A stretch of 64,000 bases of DNA from Pseudomonas phenolilytica (GTDB lineage Bacteria; Pseudomonadota; Gammaproteobacteria; Pseudomonadales; Pseudomonadaceae): assembly GCF_021432765.1 (NCBI RefSeq), contig NZ_CP058908.1:1318001-1382000 (forward strand). Reading direction: 5' to 3'. Both the position numbers and the translations under genes were made by a program. Each line of letters starts with the position of its first letter. The stretch's first letter is position 1. The notes beneath the pieces were generated by a model. It was not told the DNA's origin. It did no database searches and saw only the letters and a program-made list of their open reading frames with translations. Shown piece by piece: positions 21,566 through 32,482 of this stretch.

Positions 21566-21901
21566 ATGAATCTGTTCCGCTCCACCGCTGTTGTCTTGGC
21601 TCTGACCACCGGCCTGCTGGCAATGCCGGCACAGGCGGAAACAGTCACCCAGAATGCCAGTGGCGATCCGGCCTACACGGTCGAGGCACCGCCTGCGTTC
21701 GCCATGATCGGCGACCTGGTCGTCGCCCGTCCGCTGCTGATCGGTGCGACGCTGGTCGGCGCTGTCGCGTTCGTCGTCAGCCTGCCGTTCACCGTGCTCG
21801 GCGGCAACGTCAAGGAAGCCGGTCAGGCACTGGTCGGCGACCCGGCGCGCGAGGCGTTCGTGCGCTGCCTGGGTTGCACCACTTCGCAAAGCCCTTACTG
21901 A
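21566..21901 (+). CDS. Small exported protein with a hydrophobic core, function unknown
   Basis: This is a 111-residue protein. The ATG at 21566 follows a GAAGGA site; 13 in-frame codons upstream look untranslated. A signal peptide ends at PAQAET. The mature region has a hydrophobic segment (about 48-78) and a conserved-looking C-terminus with a CLGC pair. Homologues in Pseudomonas carry automated names such as multidrug transporter, which nothing in the sequence supports. It sits between mutM and the Na/Pi transporter and may be monocistronic. Confidence 0.75.
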   Translation: MNLFRSTAVVLALTTGLLAMPAQAETVTQNASGDPAYTVEAPPAFAMIGDLVVARPLLIGATLVGAVAFVVSLPFTVLGGNVKEAGQALVGDPAREAFVRCLGCTTSQSPY

Positions 21902-21952
21902 TGCCGATGGCGCGGGGCGCTCGTTCCGCGTAATCCTGAAATTCCGCATCGC

Positions 21953-21973
21953 GCAGCCTGCCCTGCAGGCTGC
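21953..21973 (+). terminator. Hairpin downstream of the small exported protein gene
   Basis: An 8-bp perfect stem with a 5-nt loop is followed by the short T-containing stretch ATTCTCC. It is a weak intrinsic terminator candidate. A second, 6-bp hairpin with a 3-nt loop (22094-22108) followed by TTCTTTCCC lies 40 nt upstream of the next gene and could be an attenuator. Confidence 0.4.
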
Positions 21974-22147
21974 ATTCTCCTGACCACCCCGCCCCGGCCC
22001 GCCACCTCGGCGAGGCATCGTCGCCGCATGGCGAATCCCCTAGAATGCCCGGCGGTCGCACGCCGGTGCTGCAGCGGCGACCATCCCTATGTGACCGGCT
22101 CGGCCGGTTCTTTCCCTATGGCACGCGGCAGGTAACGAAAAGTACAC

Positions 22148-23983
22148 ATGGGCACGTTCAAGAAGCACGTCAGGACATTCCTGATCGTGGCGGGGAGCCT
22201 TCTGCTCGGGGCAGCGTTCTGGAGCAGCCAGCCCTGGCTGGAGCTGTGCGCCGGCCTGGCGCTGTTCCTGTTCGGTATGCAGTGCCTGGAGGAAGGGCTG
22301 CGCCAGCTGGCCGGTGGCAAGCTCGAACAGCTGTTGGCGCGGACCACCGCGACGCCGTTCAAGGGGCTGCTGTTCGGCGTCGGCGGCACCATGCTGCTGC
22401 AGTCGAGCACGCTGGTGTCGCTGTTGACCATCGCCTTCATCAGTACCGGGCTGATCAAGCTGGCCGGCGGCATCCCGATCCTGTTCGGCGCCAATCTCGG
22501 CGCCACCAGCGGCATCTGGCTGCTGGCGCTGGCTGGGCACAATCTCAGCCTGTCGCCGCTGGCGCTGCCGCTACTGGTGTTCGGCGTGCTGGCGAGCTTC
22601 CTCGGTGACAAGGGCAAGGCGGCCGGGCGCATCGTATTGGGGATCGCCTTTATCTTTCTCGGCATCGATCAGATCAAGGACGGCTTCTCCAGCTTCGGCA
22701 GCGACGTGGACATGTCGGCCTACCAGGCCGAGGGGCTGATCGGCCAGCTGCTGTTCGTCGGCATCGGCCTGGCGGCCACGGTGGTGCTGCAGTCCAGTCA
22801 TGCGACGCTGATGCTGACGCTCGCCGCACTGGGTGCCGGCCAGCTGGCGCTCGGCCCGGCGCTGGCGATTGCCATCGGCGCCAATGTCGGCAGCAGCGTC
22901 ACCACCGCCTTCGTCGGCTCGCTCGGTGGCAACCGCAGCGGGCAGCGTCTGGCGCTGGCGCACGTGCTGTTCAATGCGCTCACGGCGCTGGTGGCGCTGG
23001 TCCTGCTGCTGCCATTGACCGCGCTGGTGCAGGAGGTTGGCCTGGGCGACAACGCGCTGCTGCAGCTGGCGTTGTTCCATACGCTGTTCAACGGGTTGGG
23101 CGTGTTGCTGTTCTGGCCGTGGCAGGTGCGTCTGGCGGCGCTGTTGATTCGCCTTCTGCCCGACCGGGTCGAGCCGACGGTGCTGATCACCGAGCTGGCG
23201 CAGCCGGACGAACCGCCGCAGCGTACCCGCGCGCGTTACCTCAACGCCCGCGCGCTGGATTCGGCGGATGCCGCCACCTGTGCGGTGGCGCAGGAGCTGC
23301 AGCACATGACCCGGCTGAGCCTGGAAGTGATCTGCCATGCGCTGTTCCTGCCGGTGGACCAGCTGATGCGCCAGGGACGCATCGATGACGCACTGATGGC
23401 CGCGCCACCGGAGCCCGGTGCGCTGGATGCCGAGCAGCTCTACCAGCGCCACATCAAGGGTGTGTACGCCGACCTGCTGAGCTTCATGGGCCGCCTCGAG
23501 GTGCCGCTGGACGAGCAGCACCAGGCGTTCTGGCTGAGCGGCCAGATCGCCGCGTTGCAGCTGGTGGATGCGGTCAAGGACGCCAAGCATCTGCAGAAGA
23601 ACCTCGGCCAGTACCTACGCCAGGAAGCCTCGACGGTGCGCCGCTCGTACGTCGAGCTGCGCCGCCATCTGCTCGAGGCGCTGCGCGAGCTTCGTGCGCT
23701 GACTCATTCGGAGCTGCCGGAGGAGCTGTGGCGCGAGCGGCTGCAATGGCTCGACGAGCGGGCCGCCGAGTTCGACGGCGCGTTTCGCAAGCGCCTGTTC
23801 CTCGCCGTGCGCAACCACGATCTGGACGGCCTGCAGACCAGCTCGCTGATGAACGACCTGGGCTACGCCAGCCGCATTATCCAGAGCCTGCGCAATGCCT
23901 TGTTGCTGGCCGACGGGCAGGAGCCGATCCGCCAGTTGCGCCAGCTGTCGACCGACGACGGTCCGATCATTCAGCGGCCCTGA
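22148..23983 (+). CDS. Na/Pi cotransporter family protein with PhoU-like tail
   Basis: This inner-membrane carrier of the NptA/SLC34-like family probably transports phosphate or acts as a phosphate exporter. The 611 residues hold two inverted Na/Pi repeats, each with the signature QSS: LLQSSTLVS (about residue 85) and VVLQSSHATL (about 216). Eight to ten membrane segments end near residue 335, followed by a cytoplasmic helical PhoU-like domain (about 350-590). The ribosome-binding site is weak. Its 3' end overlaps the convergent ggt gene by 17 nt. The same gene sits next to ggt in P. aeruginosa. Confidence 0.9.
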   Translation: MGTFKKHVRTFLIVAGSLLLGAAFWSSQPWLELCAGLALFLFGMQCLEEGLRQLAGGKLEQLLARTTATPFKGLLFGVGGTMLLQSSTLVSLLTIAFISTGLIKLAGGIPILFGANLGATSGIWLLALAGHNLSLSPLALPLLVFGVLASFLGDKGKAAGRIVLGIAFIFLGIDQIKDGFSSFGSDVDMSAYQAEGLIGQLLFVGIGLAATVVLQSSHATLMLTLAALGAGQLALGPALAIAIGANVGSSVTTAFVGSLGGNRSGQRLALAHVLFNALTALVALVLLLPLTALVQEVGLGDNALLQLALFHTLFNGLGVLLFWPWQVRLAALLIRLLPDRVEPTVLITELAQPDEPPQRTRARYLNARALDSADAATCAVAQELQHMTRLSLEVICHALFLPVDQLMRQGRIDDALMAAPPEPGALDAEQLYQRHIKGVYADLLSFMGRLEVPLDEQHQAFWLSGQIAALQLVDAVKDAKHLQKNLGQYLRQEASTVRRSYVELRRHLLEALRELRALTHSELPEELWRERLQWLDERAAEFDGAFRKRLFLAVRNHDLDGLQTSSLMNDLGYASRIIQSLRNALLLADGQEPIRQLRQLSTDDGPIIQRP

Positions 23984-25687
23984 GCGGCGACACCAGAAGC
24001 GCCCGGCCGATGCCGCGCGGATCGCTGGCGGCGTCGACCGCGCCGCTGCGCTTGTTCCAATAGAGCACCTGCTGGTTGCCGTAATCGCGCTCGATCAGCT
24101 TTGGCTGGTGGCCGAGCGCGCGCAGCGCCTGCAGCTGCGCCGGGCTGAAGGTGGCGGCCTCGTACTGCAGCACGTCGGGCAGGTACTGGTGGTGGAAGCG
24201 TGGCGCCGCCGGCCAGGCCGACACCGGCTCGCCGTCCAGGTAGGCCAGCACCGAGAGCAACACCATGCTCGGGATGCGGCTGCCGCCGGGCGTGCCGAAG
24301 CTGGTGAACTCCCGCTCGCTCTCGATGAAGGTCGGGCTCATGCTCGACAGCGGGCGCTTGCCGCCGGAGATCGCGTTGGCGCTGCTGCCCTTGAGCTGAT
24401 AAGCGTTGCTGCCGGCGATGTCGGCGGCGAAATCGTCCATTTCATCGTTGAGCAGCACACCGGTGCCGGGCACGGTGAACGCGGCGCCGAACATCATGTT
24501 CAGCGACAGGGTGGCCGCCACCGCGTTGCCTTCGGTATCGATCACCGCGAAGTGGGTGGTGTGCTCGCCCTCACGCCAGCGTGGCGCCGGCGGCAGGGCG
24601 CTGCTCGGCGTGGCGCGCGCCGGATCGATGCCGGCAGCCTGCGCCTGCAGATAGTCTGCCGACAGCAGCCGCTGCAGCGGCGCGCGGACGAAGTCGGGAT
24701 CGCCCAGCAGGCCGCGGTCGCGATAGGCGCGGCGCAGCGCCTCGACCACCAGGTGGCTGCGCTGCACCGGCGCGGCGTCGCGCCAGGACAGGTATTCGAG
24801 CATGCCCAGGCTCTGCGCGAGGATTACGCCGCCGGCCGAGGGCGGTGGCGCGCCGATCAGCTCGCGGCCGTCAGCCAGCTGGAAACGCAGCGGTGCACGC
24901 TCGACGGTCCGGTACTCGGCCAGATCCCGCAGCGTCCAGATGCCGCCGGCGGCGCGCACGCCCTGCACCAGGCGCTCGGCCAGATCACCGCGATAGAAGC
25001 CGTCACGGCCTTCGCGTGCCAGACGTTCGAGGGTGGTGGCCAGCTCCGGCTGACGCAGGCGCTGACCCTCGGCCGGCAGCTCGCCGTCACGCAGGAACAG
25101 CCGCGCGCTCTCCGCATCGGTGCGCAGCGCATCGAGACGCCAGCTGGCGCGCTGCCGGTAGACCGCGTCGACGCTGAAGCCGTCGCGCGCCAGGGCGATG
25201 GCCGGCGCCAGGGTTTGCGCCAGCGGTAACCGGCCGCGCTGCTGCGACAGTTCCGTCAGCGCCGCCGGGGTGCCGGGAATCGCCGCCGCCAGCGCGCCAT
25301 TGAGCGACAGTTCGCGCTGTACCTCGCCATCGCGCAGGTAGAGATCGGGCGTGGCAGCCAGCGGGGCGCGCTCGCGGGCGTCGAGGAAGCTGAAACGAGC
25401 CGGTTCGCCGGCTTCGCGCAGGAGGAAAAAGCCACCGCCGCCGAGGCCCGAGCCATAGGGTTCGACCACTGCCAGCGCAGCGCTGACCGCCACGGCGGCA
25501 TCGAAGGCGTTACCGCCGGCCTGGAGGATTTCCCGGCCGACTGCGCTGGCCAGCGGGTGCGCGGTGGCAACGGCGCCCTGTGCCGGCGGTTGCGCCTGGG
25601 CGCAGAAGGAGAACAGCAGGAGAGCGGCGAGACAGGCCCGCACGCCCTCGCGCAGTGCGCATCGGCGAGCCGGCCGCACCGCGTGCA

Positions 25688-25688
<1 letters not shown>
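23967..25688 (-). CDS. ggt: Gamma-glutamyltransferase
   Basis: This periplasmic enzyme hydrolyses glutathione and transfers gamma-glutamyl groups; it matures by autocleavage into two subunits. The start at 25688 gives 573 residues and overlaps the fdx stop as TGATG. The signal peptide ends at CAQAQP. The cleavage and nucleophile threonine is T377 in GEHTTHFAV, and the small-subunit motifs NDEMDDF, SSMSPT and GTPGGSRI are intact. A run of 35 upstream codons in frame belongs to fdx sequence read in another frame. The gene is translationally coupled to fdx. Confidence 0.93.
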
Positions 25689-25960
<272 letters not shown>

Positions 25961-26034
25961 TCAGGCCGCAGCACAGCAGATAACGACGCGCAATTGTGCC
26001 GCATTGGCGGGCCTGCTGCCCACCGGCGGATCCC

Positions 26035-28219
<2,185 letters not shown>

Positions 28220-28233
28220 CGTTGCTCCTGAAA

Positions 28234-28764
28234 TCAGACCGTGAGCGGGCCGGGATAGCCGCAATGCGCCCAGGCCTCGGGCCGGCCGTACCAGGCCATC
28301 AGCACCAGTTGCAGCAGGACGCCGTGGCCCTGGCGCAGCAGCGCCAGCGGAGCGTTTTGCCAGCGTTGCAGGAAGTCCTGCATGGCCTGGTCGCTCGCCG
28401 CGTCCCAGCCGCCCCAGATGCCGGTCAGCGGGCCGCGCGTGATCGGCAGGCTGAGCAGGTCGAACAGCTGCAGCACCTGCGCGGCCAGCGCCGGCGACAG
28501 CTGCTGCAGGTTGCGATCGAGGCTGCTCAGCGTGCCCTCGACCACCGCCGGCGCGCTTGGCGCTGCCACCGCGCCGGCCAGCAGCACGGGGATCAGCCGG
28601 CGCAGCAGCGGCAGGTCGCTGCTGCGCAACAGGCCGAACTCCGCCGCCGCCAGCTCACGACCGCAGCCGCTCAGGCTGGCGCACAGCCCCGTGGTTGCCA
28701 GCAGCGCACCGCCGAGCAAACCGATACGCAGCAGCCCGCGGCGATTCAGTGGCAGGTCGCTCAT
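28234..28764 (-). CDS. Tat-exported lipoprotein, probable small subunit of the GMC dehydrogenase
   Basis: This 176-residue protein starts at 28764, overlapping the aldehyde dehydrogenase stop as TGATG. The N-terminus has a twin-arginine signal (NRRGLLRIG) followed by a lipobox (LSGC, about residue 34). The C-terminal WYGRPEAWAHCGYPGP stretch resembles the gluconate 2-dehydrogenase subunit 3 family. In known systems of that type (FAD glucose dehydrogenase gamma subunit) such a protein carries its signal-less GMC partner through the Tat pore. The 14-nt gap to the GMC gene supports co-production. The family assignment is from motif memory and is moderate. Confidence 0.75.
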   Translation of the reverse strand: MSDLPLNRRGLLRIGLLGGALLATTGLCASLSGCGRELAAAEFGLLRSSDLPLLRRLIPVLLAGAVAAPSAPAVVEGTLSSLDRNLQQLSPALAAQVLQLFDLLSLPITRGPLTGIWGGWDAASDQAMQDFLQRWQNAPLALLRQGHGVLLQLVLMAWYGRPEAWAHCGYPGPLTV

Positions 28765-30170
28765 CAGCGCACCAGCAGGCGGTAGAGCAGCTTCTGCCAC
28801 CACTTGCCGTAGGGCGGATAGATCAGGCGTGCCGCGTTCAGGCGCGGCTTGCTGAACACGCCGCGGGCCTTGCTGAAGGTCAGGAAGCCTTCGTGCCCGT
28901 GATAGTGGCCCATGCCCGATGCGCCGACGCCGCCGAACGGCAGGTCGTCCTGGGCGACGTGCAGCAGGGTGTCGTTCAGGCATACGCCGCCGGACAGCGT
29001 GCCATGCAGCACGCGCTGCTGCTCGGCGCGGTCGTAGCCGAAGAAGTACAGCGCCAGCGGCCGCGGCCGGGCGTTGACATAGGCGATGGCCGCGTCGAGA
29101 TCGTCGTAGGGCACCAGCGGCAGCAGCGGACCGAAGATTTCCTCGTGCATCACGCGCATGTGCTCGTTGACGTCGAGCAGCAGGTGGTGCGCCAGACGGC
29201 CCGGCGCGCTGTCCTCGAACAGCGGCAGCACGCGGGCGCCCTTGCTGCGCGCATCGTCCAGATAGTCCCGCAGGCGGGCGAGTTGGCGGGTGTTGATGAT
29301 CGCGGTGTAGTCCGGGTTGTCCGCCAGGCGGGGCAGCAGGCGGCGCACCGCCGCGCGGTAGGCGTCGGCGAAGTCGTCCAGACGCGCGCGCGGCACCAGC
29401 ACGTAGTCCGGCGCGACGCAGGTCTGCCCGGCATTGAGTGTCTTGCCGAAGGCGATGCGTTCGGCGGCGTCGGCCAGCGGCACCGTGGCCGAAACGATGG
29501 CCGGCGATTTGCCGCCCAGCTCAAGCGTCACCGGGGTGAGATTGTCTGCGGCGGCGTGCATCACGTCGCGACCGATGTGCGTCGCGCCGGTGAACAGCAG
29601 ATGATCGAACGGCAGCCGCGCGAAGGCCTTGCCGACCTCGACATCGCCGAGCACCACCGCCACCTGATCCTCCGGGAAGACCTGCGCCAGCAGCCGCTGG
29701 AGCAGCGCGCCGGTGGCCGGGGTCGACTCGCTCATCTTCAGCATCACCCGGTTACCGGCGGCCAAGGCGCCGACCAGCGGGCCGATGGCCAGATACAGCG
29801 GGTAATTCCACGGCACGATGATGCCGACCACGCCCAGCGGCTGATAGATCACCCGCGCGCTGGCCGGCTGGAACGCCAGCCCGACGCGGCGCCGCGACGG
29901 TTTCATCCAGCCGCGCAGGTGGCGACGGGCGTAACGGATGCCATGCAGGCTCGGCATGATCTCGGCCAGCAGCGTCTCGTCGGCCGAGCGGTTGCCGAAG
30001 TCGGCCGAGATCGCCTCGACCAGTGCCTGCTGGTTGCCCGCCAGCACGTCGCGCAGCGCGTTCAGCCATTGCCGCCGCGTCTGCGCGCAGGGCAGCGGCG
30101 CGGCCGCGCAGGCACTGCGCTGCGCGGCGAGGATCTGCTGCAGGTACGCAGCGGGCGTTTCGACAGGCAT
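28764..30170 (-). CDS. Aldehyde dehydrogenase, coniferyl-aldehyde dehydrogenase-like
   Basis: This NAD(P)-dependent aldehyde oxidation enzyme of 468 residues belongs to the short class-3/CalB-type ALDH group. The catalytic cysteine is C251 in AGQTCVAPDY, the general-base glutamate lies in VTLELGGKSP (about residue 217), and the cofactor site is in FTGATHIGRDV. The ATG at 30170 follows an AGGAG site. It is the first gene of the operon and would remove the aldehyde made by the GMC oxidoreductase. The natural substrate is not evident. Confidence 0.92.
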   Translation of the reverse strand: MPVETPAAYLQQILAAQRSACAAAPLPCAQTRRQWLNALRDVLAGNQQALVEAISADFGNRSADETLLAEIMPSLHGIRYARRHLRGWMKPSRRRVGLAFQPASARVIYQPLGVVGIIVPWNYPLYLAIGPLVGALAAGNRVMLKMSESTPATGALLQRLLAQVFPEDQVAVVLGDVEVGKAFARLPFDHLLFTGATHIGRDVMHAAADNLTPVTLELGGKSPAIVSATVPLADAAERIAFGKTLNAGQTCVAPDYVLVPRARLDDFADAYRAAVRRLLPRLADNPDYTAIINTRQLARLRDYLDDARSKGARVLPLFEDSAPGRLAHHLLLDVNEHMRVMHEEIFGPLLPLVPYDDLDAAIAYVNARPRPLALYFFGYDRAEQQRVLHGTLSGGVCLNDTLLHVAQDDLPFGGVGASGMGHYHGHEGFLTFSKARGVFSKPRLNAARLIYPPYGKWWQKLLYRLLVR

Positions 30171-30199
30171 GGCGGCTCCTGAGGGCGGCGAGAGAGTGT

Positions 30200-30228
30200 T
30201 TTCTAGAGTAATTGCTCTAAAGTGTCAA
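30200..30228 (-). promoter_or_regulatory. Promoter of the aldehyde dehydrogenase operon with embedded operator
   Basis: On the minus strand a perfect TTGACA -35 box (30228-30223) is followed by a 17-nt spacer and a TAGAAA -10 box (30205-30200). The spacer and the edge of the -10 contain a perfect dyad TAGAG-N6-CTCTA (30204-30219). Predicted start is near 30193, 23 nt before the ATG. A regulator bound to this dyad would exclude RNA polymerase. The divergent TetR gene is the obvious candidate. Confidence 0.82.
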
Positions 30229-30296
30229 CGCGACTCGCCTGCGCCGGTGCGGGGCTGTACCGTTGCACCCTCGCAGACCCCACGAGACCGACGCCC

Positions 30297-30962
30297 ATGG
30301 CGCCCCGAGCAAAGACCCGCGACCGCATCCTCGATGCCAGCCTCGAGCTGTTCAATGCCCAGGGCGAGCGCGGCGTCAGCACTAATCACATCGCGGCGCA
30401 TCTGGGCATATCGCCGGGCAACCTGTACTACCACTTCGCCAACAAGCAGGCGATCGTCGCCGAGCTGTTCAGGCGTTACGAGGCTCGCATCGACGAGTTC
30501 CTGCGCCCGCCGCAACGGGCGTTGACGGTGGCGGACAAGGCCGTCTATCTGGAGGCGCTGCTGGCAGCGATGTGGGACTTCCGTTTCTTGCATCGCGACC
30601 TGGAAACGCTACTCGCCGCCGACGAAGCGCTGGCACAGCGCTACCGCGCCTTTGCGGCGCGTTGCCTGGACAACGCGCGGGCGATCTATCAGGGATTCGT
30701 CGACGCCGGCATCCTGCGCATGGGCCCCGCCGAGGTCGACGCGCTGGCACTCAATGCCTGGATCATTCTCACTTCCTGGGTACGCTTCCTCGGTACCGTC
30801 GGCGAGCCCTCGGTGCAGCTCGGGCCGGGGCAGTTGCGCCGCGGTATCTATCAGCTGCTGGCGCTGGAGATCGGCTTCGTATCGCCGGCTGCTTCGGCGG
30901 AAGTCTGCGCGTTGCTGCGCCAGTACCTGTCGGATGGTTGTCAGGGTATTTCGTCGGATTAA
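30297..30962 (+). CDS. TetR/AcrR family transcriptional regulator
   Basis: This is a 221-residue repressor. The N-terminal helix-turn-helix spans about residues 6-55 (RILDASLELFNAQG, then STNHIAAHLGISPGNLYYHF), followed by an all-helical ligand-binding domain. The ATG at 30297 gives the canonical MAPRAKTRDRIL opening; the frame upstream runs through the operator and is not coding. The gene is divergent from the aldehyde dehydrogenase operon across 126 bases and very likely represses it and itself. The ligand is unknown, possibly an aldehyde or fatty-acid-like compound. Confidence 0.9.
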   Translation: MAPRAKTRDRILDASLELFNAQGERGVSTNHIAAHLGISPGNLYYHFANKQAIVAELFRRYEARIDEFLRPPQRALTVADKAVYLEALLAAMWDFRFLHRDLETLLAADEALAQRYRAFAARCLDNARAIYQGFVDAGILRMGPAEVDALALNAWIILTSWVRFLGTVGEPSVQLGPGQLRRGIYQLLALEIGFVSPAASAEVCALLRQYLSDGCQGISSD

Positions 30963-31089
30963 TGGCGTTCGCGCTGCGCCTGATCAATATTCAAGCGTCG
31001 AGGCGACGAATAGCTGGCGAATAACCCTGGAAGAACTCGTAGAATGATGGCAATCAAGTATCACATAGCCATTATCCGGTTTTCCTTCC

Positions 31090-32481
31090 ATGTCCCCCAT
31101 GCCACGCGTCGCTGTTCTTGGTGCGTCTTCTTCCCCTGTTGTCGGTATCGAATACGAGCGGCACCCCGAGTGGTCCGCGCTCGCGGCGCTGCCGGCGTAT
31201 GACATCGTTCTGCTCGATCTGCCGGCGGTGCGCGCCGGCGAAGCCTTGCGCAGCCTGCGTATGGACAAGCGTTATCGCTTCAGCCTGATCTATTGCTGCC
31301 AGGAGCAGGACGCGTCCTGCAAGGCGCTGAGCGACGGCGCGCCGCCGGCTGATCTGAGCGCCCTGGTGCCGCTCTGGCGGCTCTGGCAGGAGCGCTTCGC
31401 GCTGTTCAACCGAGGGGTGGCGCCGGAGCGTTTCGAGTCGCGCGTGCTCGCCTGGCTGTGGTTGCGCCCGCACGGCGCCATCCATGCGGTGCGCGATGCC
31501 GGCGTGGCGCAGCACTATCACTATCCGCTGCTGGAGGCGCTGGAGGACGACGAGTCGCCGAACGCCTTCGCCTGGCTACAGCTGATGACCCAGCAGGGCT
31601 GGCTGGAAGAGGGTGAGCTGGTCGATCGGGTGCGCCTGTGCGTCGGTTGTGGCTCCGGCCGGTTGAACTACGTGGATGTCTGCCCCGAGTGCCAGACGCT
31701 GGAAATCGCCCGTCAGCCGTCGCTGCACTGCTTCACCTGCGGCCACGTCGGCGCCCAGGAGCACTTCCTCAAGGATGGCCTGCTGCTCTGCCCGAACTGT
31801 TTCTCGCGCCTGCGTCACATCGGCAGCGATTACGACCGGCCGCTGGAGAACTATCGCTGCCGCAGCTGCCAGGCGTTCTTCGTCGATGCCGAAGTCGAGG
31901 CGCGCTGCCTGGACTGTGGCCAGGCCCATGCGCCGGACAAGCTGCGCGTGCGCGAGGTGCGTCACTTCCGCCTCGCCGAGGCCGGGCGATTGCGTTGTCG
32001 GCAGGGTTACTCGGCCAGTGTCGCCGAGACCGATCAGTTCGGTGCGCTCAACCTGCTCAACCAGAAGTCCTTCCACGAGCTGCTCAACTGGCAGCTGCAG
32101 CTGGTGCGGCGCTACAAGCAGCCGGCGTTCTCCCTGCTGGGGCTGCGGTTCGTCAACCTGGCGGCGACCATCAGCGCACTCGGCGAGCTGCGCGGCCATG
32201 CGTTGGTGGACAGCCTGGTGGAGCGTCTGCAGGAAGCCGTGCGCGACACCGATCGCTGCAGCCGGGTCAGCGAAGAGATCCTCTGGATCATGATGCCGCA
32301 CACCGATGCGGCCGGCTTGGCAGTGGTGCGTAAACGCCTGCAGGAAGGTGCCGAGCGTCTGGCCAGCGAGCAGATCGGCCAGCTGCAGCTGCGTCAGATC
32401 GGCTTCACCGCCCCGGCCGACCTGCTCGAACAGGAAGATGCCGCGTTGCTGCTGGCGCGCCTGAACGGGGAGTTGGGCTGA
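31090..32481 (+). CDS. Zinc-ribbon (TackOD1-like) protein with degenerate GGDEF domain, candidate c-di-GMP receptor
   Basis: First gene of a four-gene polysaccharide-type operon; 463 residues, cytoplasmic. Residues 1-80 resemble a receiver-like fold (DIVLLDLP). Six CxxC pairs between C184 and C276 form an array of about three zinc ribbons, as in TackOD1-type metal-binding proteins. Residues about 305-455 align to a GGDEF domain whose active site is lost: SEEIL (394-398) replaces GGEEF. The inhibitory-site RxxD motif (R385-D388) is kept in the correct register. That is the pattern of PelD, which binds c-di-GMP and activates a synthase. The ribosome-binding site is weak, and ATG at 31099 is an alternative start. 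c-di-GMP binding is inference. Confidence 0.75.
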   Translation: MSPMPRVAVLGASSSPVVGIEYERHPEWSALAALPAYDIVLLDLPAVRAGEALRSLRMDKRYRFSLIYCCQEQDASCKALSDGAPPADLSALVPLWRLWQERFALFNRGVAPERFESRVLAWLWLRPHGAIHAVRDAGVAQHYHYPLLEALEDDESPNAFAWLQLMTQQGWLEEGELVDRVRLCVGCGSGRLNYVDVCPECQTLEIARQPSLHCFTCGHVGAQEHFLKDGLLLCPNCFSRLRHIGSDYDRPLENYRCRSCQAFFVDAEVEARCLDCGQAHAPDKLRVREVRHFRLAEAGRLRCRQGYSASVAETDQFGALNLLNQKSFHELLNWQLQLVRRYKQPAFSLLGLRFVNLAATISALGELRGHALVDSLVERLQEAVRDTDRCSRVSEEILWIMMPHTDAAGLAVVRKRLQEGAERLASEQIGQLQLRQIGFTAPADLLEQEDAALLLARLNGELG

Positions 32482-32482
32482 G

